Assembly (NCBI GenBank): GCA_902494135.1
Contig: CABUSE010000045.1
Coordinates: 1 to 9,785, forward strand
Direction: 5' to 3'
Source: an uncultured Collinsella sp.
GTDB lineage: Bacteria; Actinomycetota; Coriobacteriia; Coriobacteriales; Coriobacteriaceae
DNA: 9,785 bases
Shown: in pieces, positions 6,019 through 9,785 of the stretch
Layout of the letters: each line of letters starts with the position of its first letter
Numbering within the stretch: the stretch's first letter is position 1
The notes under the pieces: generated by a model
What the model saw: the letters and a program-made list of their open reading frames with translations, nothing else
The model's database searches: none
What the model was told of the DNA's origin: nothing
Translations under genes and position numbers: made by a program

Positions 6019-7080
6019 CTACTCGGCGTCGGCGAAGCCGTTGGGGTTGTGGCTCTGCCAGTTCCAGCTATCGCGGCACATGTCCGCGATGTCGTACTGG
6101 GCCTTCCAGCCCATCATGCGCTCGGCCTTGGAGGCATCGCACCAGTTGGCAGCGATGTCGCCGGCGCGGCGCTCGCGGATCACGTAGGGCAGCTCCTTGC
6201 CACAAGCCTTGGAGAAGGCGGCGACGACCTCGAGTACCGAGGTGCCGGTGCCGGTGCCCAAGTTAAAGATCTCGACGCCGGTCTTGCCGTTCATCCAGTT
6301 GAGGGCGGCCACGTGACCAGATGCCAGATCGCACACGTGGATGTAATCGCGCACGCCGGTGCCGTCGGGGGTGGGGTAGTCGTTGCCAAAGACCTGAACG
6401 GCCTCGAGCTTGCCCACGGCGACCTGGGCGACATAGGGCACCAGGTTGTTGGGGATGCCCTTGGGATCCTCGCCGATCAGGCCCGACGGATGGGCGCCGA
6501 TGGGATTGAAATAACGGAGTAGCACGACGTCCCACTCGGGGTCGGCGGTGTGGACGTCCATAAGGATCTGCTCGATCATCCACTTGGTCCAACCATAGGG
6601 GTTGGTCGCGGGCTTCTTAGGATCCTCCTCGGTGACGGGCGGGTTGTCCGGGTCGCCGTAGACGGTCGAGGAGCTCGAGAAGATGATGGACTTGCAGCCA
6701 TGGTTGCGCATGACGTCGATGAGCACCAGGGTGTTCTCGATGTTGTTGTGGTAGTACTCGACGGGCTTGCTCACCGACTCGCCGACGGCCTTAAAGCCGG
6801 CAAAGTGGATGACGCGGTCGATCTGATGGGTATCGAAGATCTTGTTCATCGCATCGCGGTCGAGCACGTTGGCCTCGTAGAAGGTGAGGTTCTTGGCGGC
6901 CTCGTCGCCCACGATGGTCTTGACGCGGTCGACGGCGACGGCGCTGGAGTTGGAGAGATCATCGACGATGACGACCTGGTAGCCACCCTCGAGCAGCTGA
7001 ACGACGGTGTGCGAGCCGATAAAGCCGGCGCCACCGGTAACGAGGACACAGGTGTCTTTGGGGTCGAGTGCTTTGGACAT
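6019..7080 (-). CDS. galE: UDP-glucose 4-epimerase
   Basis: This cytoplasmic, NAD-dependent short-chain dehydrogenase/reductase interconverts UDP-galactose and UDP-glucose. It acts in the Leloir pathway and in supply of galactose for surface polysaccharides. The N-terminal Rossmann motif VTGGAGFIGSH (residues 14-24) binds NAD. The catalytic set is present: S137 in FSSSSTVYG (134-142), and Y162 and K166 in PYGWTK (161-166). These positions run a constant 13 residues ahead of the E. coli enzyme's S124/Y149/K153. The 353-aa length is normal with a short N-terminal extension. The start ATG at 7080 has AGGAGA at 7085-7090. The gene stands alone between its own promoter and terminator. Some members also act on UDP-GalNAc/GlcNAc, and that specificity cannot be judged here. 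Confidence 0.95.
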   Translation of the reverse strand: MSKALDPKDTCVLVTGGAGFIGSHTVVQLLEGGYQVVIVDDLSNSSAVAVDRVKTIVGDEAAKNLTFYEANVLDRDAMNKIFDTHQIDRVIHFAGFKAVGESVSKPVEYYHNNIENTLVLIDVMRNHGCKSIIFSSSSTVYGDPDNPPVTEEDPKKPATNPYGWTKWMIEQILMDVHTADPEWDVVLLRYFNPIGAHPSGLIGEDPKGIPNNLVPYVAQVAVGKLEAVQVFGNDYPTPDGTGVRDYIHVCDLASGHVAALNWMNGKTGVEIFNLGTGTGTSVLEVVAAFSKACGKELPYVIRERRAGDIAANWCDASKAERMMGWKAQYDIADMCRDSWNWQSHNPNGFADAE

Positions 7081-7117
7081 GTAGTCTCCTATCGAATCAG
7101 GAACACTTCTTCAGGGG

Positions 7118-7123
7118 AGTATA
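7118..7123 (-). promoter_or_regulatory. Candidate -10 box of galE
   Basis: TATACT on the - strand (5 of 6 to TATAAT) sits 38 bp from the galE ATG, predicting a leader of roughly 30 nt. No good -35 is seen at 16-18 bp (the best is GATTTG-like), so the promoter may be weak or need an activator. Confidence 0.4.
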
Positions 7124-7274
7124 GCGCAGGCAGGGACGCCCAAATCGTGCGCTGTAGGAAAAGCAGAGGATTGTGCTAACGTACTCATAGAAGAGCTTGC
7201 GTACGCATAACCTGATCTTTGGCATTTGCTTACGAGCCGCTGACCTTGCAGTTTCCTGCCGTTCGTGGAAATCG

Positions 7275-7302
7275 TTGGGACGCGCCATATGTACGCTAAT
7301 AT
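7275..7302 (+). promoter_or_regulatory. Candidate promoter of the PcsB-like hydrolase gene
   Basis: TTGGGA (7275-7280) and TAATAT (7297-7302) each match the sigma-A consensus at 4 of 6 positions and are 16 bp apart. An alternative -10 is TATAAA at 7320-7325, but it lacks a -35. Several ATATGTA/ACATAT motifs overlap this stretch and may be regulatory. Confidence 0.3.
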
Positions 7303-7349
7303 GTATGAGTTGAGCGACATATAAATAAGCATGTAACGGAGTACATATG
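7286..7349. repeat. Nested inverted repeats over the promoter and start codon of the hydrolase gene
   Basis: CATATGTAC (7286-7294) and GTACATATG (7341-7349) are a perfect 9-bp inverted repeat; the right copy contains the ATG start (7347-7349) and touches the GGAG ribosome site. Inside it, ATATGT (7300-7305) and ACATAT (7317-7322) form a second inverted pair. ATATGTA also occurs as a direct repeat (7288-7294 and 7300-7306), 12 bp apart. Confidence 0.5.
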
Positions 7350-8552
7350 TCACCAAACAGCGATTCCATCCTTTCCCAGGAGTTCTCGCGCCGCACTGCC
7401 CTCAAGGCCCTGTTCGGCGCCGCTTCTGCGGCAGTTCTTTTTGGCCTGCCCGCTCGCGCCCATGCGGCGGAGGCTTCCAAAGAAACCACCGATAAACTGA
7501 ATGCCGCCCAGGCCCAGCTCGACGAGGTTCAGGCCCAGCTCGACAGCATCGCAAATGAGTATGCGGCGCTGGCCAACAAGAATGCCCAGACCCTCAACGA
7601 CATCGAGAATGTCCAGGGCAAGATTGACGACACGCAGGCCCAGATCGATGAAAAGAAGGCCGAGCTCAAGAAGAAGCGCAACGACCTTTCCGATCGCGTG
7701 GCCGCCAGCTACAAGTCCGGCGGCACGAACATCCTGTCGCTGCTGCTGGCCTCTGGCTCGTTTGAGGAACTCGTCGCCAACGCGCATTACGTTGAAAAGA
7801 TCAACAAGAGCGACCGCGACGCCATCGAGGACATTCAGACCATCCAGGAAGAGCTCGATGCGCAAAAGACCGAGCTCGAGTCGCAGAAGGCCGACTTAGA
7901 GAAGCTCAAGGACCAGCAGACTGCCCAGATGCAGGACATGCAGGCCAAGCAGCAAGAAGTCCAGACCGTGCTGAACGGTCTTTCCGACGACGTCAAGGAG
8001 CTCATGGCTCAGCGCGATTCCGAGATCCTCGCTGCTGCCCAGGCTGAGGAGGCCGCTAGGAAGGCTGCCGCTGCCGCGGCTGCCGCGAACAAGAACAATT
8101 CCTACTCGGGTGGTTCGAGCTCGGGTGGTGGATCGTACGCGCCCGGAACTCCGCAGCAGAATGCCGGCTCGGGCAAGCAGCAGGCTGTCGTCAACGCGTG
8201 CTACTCCACGCCTTCGCCGGGTCAGAACTGGTGCGCGGCGTGGGTCACCAATGTCTTCCGTAACGCCGGCGTTGGCTACTTTGGAGGCAATGCGTGCGAC
8301 ATGTTTAACGCCTGGTGCTATAGCTCCGACCGCTCGGCGCTGCAGGTGGGCATGATCGTGGCCGATTCCTCGCACAGCGGCACGGGTGCTCCGGGCCTTA
8401 TCTACGGTCATGTGGGTATCTACGTTGGCGGCGGCATCGTTATGAGCAACGAGGGTGCCATTACATCGAAGTCGCTCGATTCGTTCATTAGCTTTTATGG
8501 TACTGGCTCTGGCGTGCGCTGGGGCTGGCTTGGCGGTATTGCGCTGTCGTAA
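7347..8552 (+). CDS. Secreted PcsB-like coiled-coil peptidoglycan hydrolase (CHAP/NlpC-P60-type domain)
   Basis: This is a predicted exported cell-wall hydrolase of 401 aa. Residues 1-41 are a signal peptide: RR at 15-16 within SRRTALK, a hydrophobic stretch (about 21-35) and an AHA-A cleavage site near residue 40. The SRRTALK pattern resembles a Tat motif but lacks the usual F. Residues about 44-245 are a long charged coiled coil that includes SYKSGGTNILSLLLASGSF (121-139), typical of the PcsB/CwlO N-terminal domain that docks to FtsEX. An Ala-rich run (about 229-247) and a Gly/Ser linker (about 251-275) lead to a papain-fold domain with likely catalytic C296 (NWCAAWV) and H355 (YGHVGIYVG); N368 may be the third residue. 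Three further cysteines (285, 317, 324) could form a disulfide. ATG 7347 follows GGAG at 7338-7341 by 5 nt. Whether the domain is CHAP or NlpC/P60 is uncertain. Confidence 0.85.
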   Translation: MSPNSDSILSQEFSRRTALKALFGAASAAVLFGLPARAHAAEASKETTDKLNAAQAQLDEVQAQLDSIANEYAALANKNAQTLNDIENVQGKIDDTQAQIDEKKAELKKKRNDLSDRVAASYKSGGTNILSLLLASGSFEELVANAHYVEKINKSDRDAIEDIQTIQEELDAQKTELESQKADLEKLKDQQTAQMQDMQAKQQEVQTVLNGLSDDVKELMAQRDSEILAAAQAEEAARKAAAAAAAANKNNSYSGGSSSGGGSYAPGTPQQNAGSGKQQAVVNACYSTPSPGQNWCAAWVTNVFRNAGVGYFGGNACDMFNAWCYSSDRSALQVGMIVADSSHSGTGAPGLIYGHVGIYVGGGIVMSNEGAITSKSLDSFISFYGTGSGVRWGWLGGIALS

Positions 8553-8560
8553 AGCCGACT

Positions 8561-8696
8561 GGGCCGCGTGCCCGCCCGCAATATATTTGATTGCCTGCTC
8601 GGGCAGTCCTGCGCAAGACGAAGGCCACATTAAGTGGCCTTCTTTGCGTGCGGAACTCGCGATCAATCAAATATATTGCGGGCGGGCACGCGGCCC
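8561..8696. repeat. 136-bp element with perfect 33-bp terminal inverted repeats
   Basis: Bases 8561-8593 are the exact reverse complement of 8664-8696. Each arm has a GC-rich outer half (beginning GGGCCGCGTGCCCGC) and an A/T-rich inner half (AATATATTTGATTG). The 70-nt centre holds two smaller hairpins: CTGC-TCGG-GCAG (8595-8606) and a 9-bp stem (8620-8642). It starts 8 bp past the hydrolase stop codon. No flanking target duplication is obvious; GACTGGG occurs at 8557-8563 and 8723-8729, but this overlaps the left arm. It could be a MITE-like insertion or a very large 3' hairpin. There is no coding content. Confidence 0.85.
8620..8645 (+). terminator. Terminator-like hairpin inside the 136-bp element
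   Basis: GAAGGCCAC (8620-8628) and GTGGCCTTC (8634-8642) form a perfect 9-bp stem with loop ATTAA and a short TTT tail. Pairing can extend outward through CGCAA/TTGCG with a small bulge. It is probably able to slow or end transcription from the hydrolase gene. Confidence 0.6.
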
Positions 8697-8748
8697 TCTC
8701 GGGTTCGGGGCGCGACGCACCGGACTGGGTTATCTGAATAAATATGGC

Positions 8749-8776
8749 GAAGGCCCCTTTCGGGGCCTTCTTTTTT
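8749..8776 (+). terminator. Strong intrinsic terminator after the hydrolase gene
   Basis: GAAGGCCCC (8749-8757), loop TTTC, and GGGGCCTTC (8762-8770) are followed by six T (8771-8776). The T-run overlaps the murB stop codon (TAA on the - strand, 8777-8775). On the - strand the same stem lacks a good T-tail, so it would be a weaker terminator for murB. Confidence 0.9.
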
Positions 8777-9737
8777 AGAGGAATTCGCCGACTCGGTGGA
8801 CTTCGGGTTCTAGGTCTACGTTGAATTGGTCTTTGACGGTTGCCTGGATGTGGCGGATGAGTTCGTCGACATCGGCGGCGGTGGCGTGGTCGGCGTTGAC
8901 GATGAAGCCGCAGTGCTTCTCGCTCACCTGCGCGCCGCCAACGGCGTGTCCTCGCAGGCCGGCATCCATGATGAGTTTGCCGGCAAAGTAACCCTTGGGG
9001 CGCTTGAAAGTGGAGCCGGCGCTCGGCATGTCGAGCGGCTGCTTGTCCTCGCGGCGCTGGCGGTAGTCGTCCATGTCGGCCTTGATCATCGCGGCGTTGC
9101 CCGGGGCGAGATTGAAGGTGGCCGAAAGCACGATAAAGCCGTCATCGGCGATGCGGCTCTTTCGATAACCCAGGTTGAGCTCGTCGACATCGAACTCGAT
9201 GATATTGCCGCTGCCGCGGGTGCCGTCGTCGAGCTGGCGAGCGGGTTTGTAGACGCGCACGGACTCCAGCACATCGGCCATGCAGGCACCGTAGGCACCG
9301 GCGTTCATGTAGCAGGCGCCGCCGACCGATCCGGGGATGCCCGAGATGGGCTCCATGCCGGTGAGACCGGCCTCGGCTGCCGCGGCTGCGACATCGGAAA
9401 GCAGCGCGCCGGCTGCCGCCGTGACGTGCGTGCCGTCGATCGTAATGTCGGAGAGGCCTTCGCCCAGCGCCACGACGACGCCGCGGATGCCCTTGTCGCC
9501 GACGAGTAGGTCGGAGCCGTTGCCCACGATGGTGAGGGGCAGATCGCAGCGATAGCAGGTATCGAGCGTGGCGACGAGGCCCTGCTCGGTATCGGGCGTG
9601 ACAAAGACGTCGGCCGGGCCGCCGATCTTAAACGTGGTGTGCTCGCGCATGGGCTCGCTCATCAGTACGTTGTCCTCGCCGGCAACGCCAGCAAGCGCGC
9701 ACAGCAGGTCCTCGTTAAAAAAGTCGTTCTCGTGCAT
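8775..9737 (-). CDS. murB: UDP-N-acetylenolpyruvoylglucosamine reductase
   Basis: This cytoplasmic FAD enzyme makes UDP-MurNAc from UDP-GlcNAc-enolpyruvate with NADPH, the second committed step of peptidoglycan precursor synthesis. FAD-binding stretches are TTFKIGGPADVFV (34-46), VGNGSDLLV (71-79) and GMEPISGIPGSVGGACYMNAGAYG spanning 127-150. The C-terminal domain has GSTFKRP (241-247) with the catalytic serine S242, followed by FAGKLIMDAGLRG and the final LEPEVHRVG with catalytic E312. The direct YRKS (191-194) to GSTFKRP layout fits the shorter Gram-positive type rather than the E. coli type. ATG 9737 gives 320 aa and has GGCGG 8 nt upstream (9746-9750). The frame stays open to the window edge through TTG 9782, so a longer N-terminus is possible, although residues before M1 look unconserved. 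It converges on the hydrolase gene. Confidence 0.94.
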   Translation of the reverse strand: MHENDFFNEDLLCALAGVAGEDNVLMSEPMREHTTFKIGGPADVFVTPDTEQGLVATLDTCYRCDLPLTIVGNGSDLLVGDKGIRGVVVALGEGLSDITIDGTHVTAAAGALLSDVAAAAAEAGLTGMEPISGIPGSVGGACYMNAGAYGACMADVLESVRVYKPARQLDDGTRGSGNIIEFDVDELNLGYRKSRIADDGFIVLSATFNLAPGNAAMIKADMDDYRQRREDKQPLDMPSAGSTFKRPKGYFAGKLIMDAGLRGHAVGGAQVSEKHCGFIVNADHATAADVDELIRHIQATVKDQFNVDLEPEVHRVGEFL

Positions 9738-9785
9738 ACGAATATCCGCCTTTTGGTGGTCGTTGTCATCAATCGATTGCAATAT

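Noticed and set aside
7097..7489. 130-codon - strand open frame in the galE-hydrolase divergent region.
   Set aside because: It overlaps the signal peptide of the hydrolase and the galE -10 box, has no credible ribosome site, and resembles nothing known.
8561..8696. Terminal repeats of a Tn3-family derivative (TIME-type MITE).
   Set aside because: The length of about 33 bp and the GGG tip are reminiscent, but the rest of the arm does not resemble the family ends I know, and no 5-bp target duplication flanks it. It is left unassigned.
8455..8778. Small + strand open frame running across the hydrolase 3' end and the inverted-repeat element.
   Set aside because: It overlaps a conserved domain in another frame, runs through two hairpins and the terminator, and has no ribosome site or recognisable sequence.

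Overview
The window looks like chromosomal DNA from a high-GC Gram-positive bacterium. The overall feel (GC-rich codons, sugar-uptake and glucan-breakdown genes next to a PcsB-type wall hydrolase and a Gram-positive-type MurB) is most like a gut coriobacterium such as Collinsella. That assignment is inferred from gene style and is not proven by a marker gene.

Layout. On the + strand, 1-173 is the C-terminal end of a MalG-type sugar permease, followed by an MsmK/UgpC-type ATPase (242-1441) and its terminator. A 456-bp gene-free convergent gap (1442-1897) follows. It holds two opposing terminators and, between them, three evenly spaced long palindromes. On the - strand, malQ (4294-5799) and glgP (1898-4165) form a likely operon read malQ then glgP, with an intercistronic hairpin and a candidate promoter/operator upstream of malQ. 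Next is galE (6019-7080, -) with its own terminator and -10 box. A 266-bp divergent region leads to a secreted PcsB-like coiled-coil wall hydrolase (7347-8552, +). Between that gene and the convergent murB (8775-9737, -) lies a striking 136-bp element bounded by a perfect 33-bp inverted repeat, followed by a strong terminator.

How the genes work together. The permease and ATPase would import an oligosaccharide. MalQ rearranges maltodextrins and GlgP releases glucose-1-phosphate from them or from glycogen. GalE links UDP-galactose and UDP-glucose. The hydrolase and MurB belong to cell-wall remodelling and peptidoglycan precursor synthesis. The protein-coding genes are ordinary members of known families. 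The unusual content is in the gaps: the palindrome array at 1581-1798, the 33-bp inverted-repeat element at 8561-8696, and two symmetric operator-like regions.
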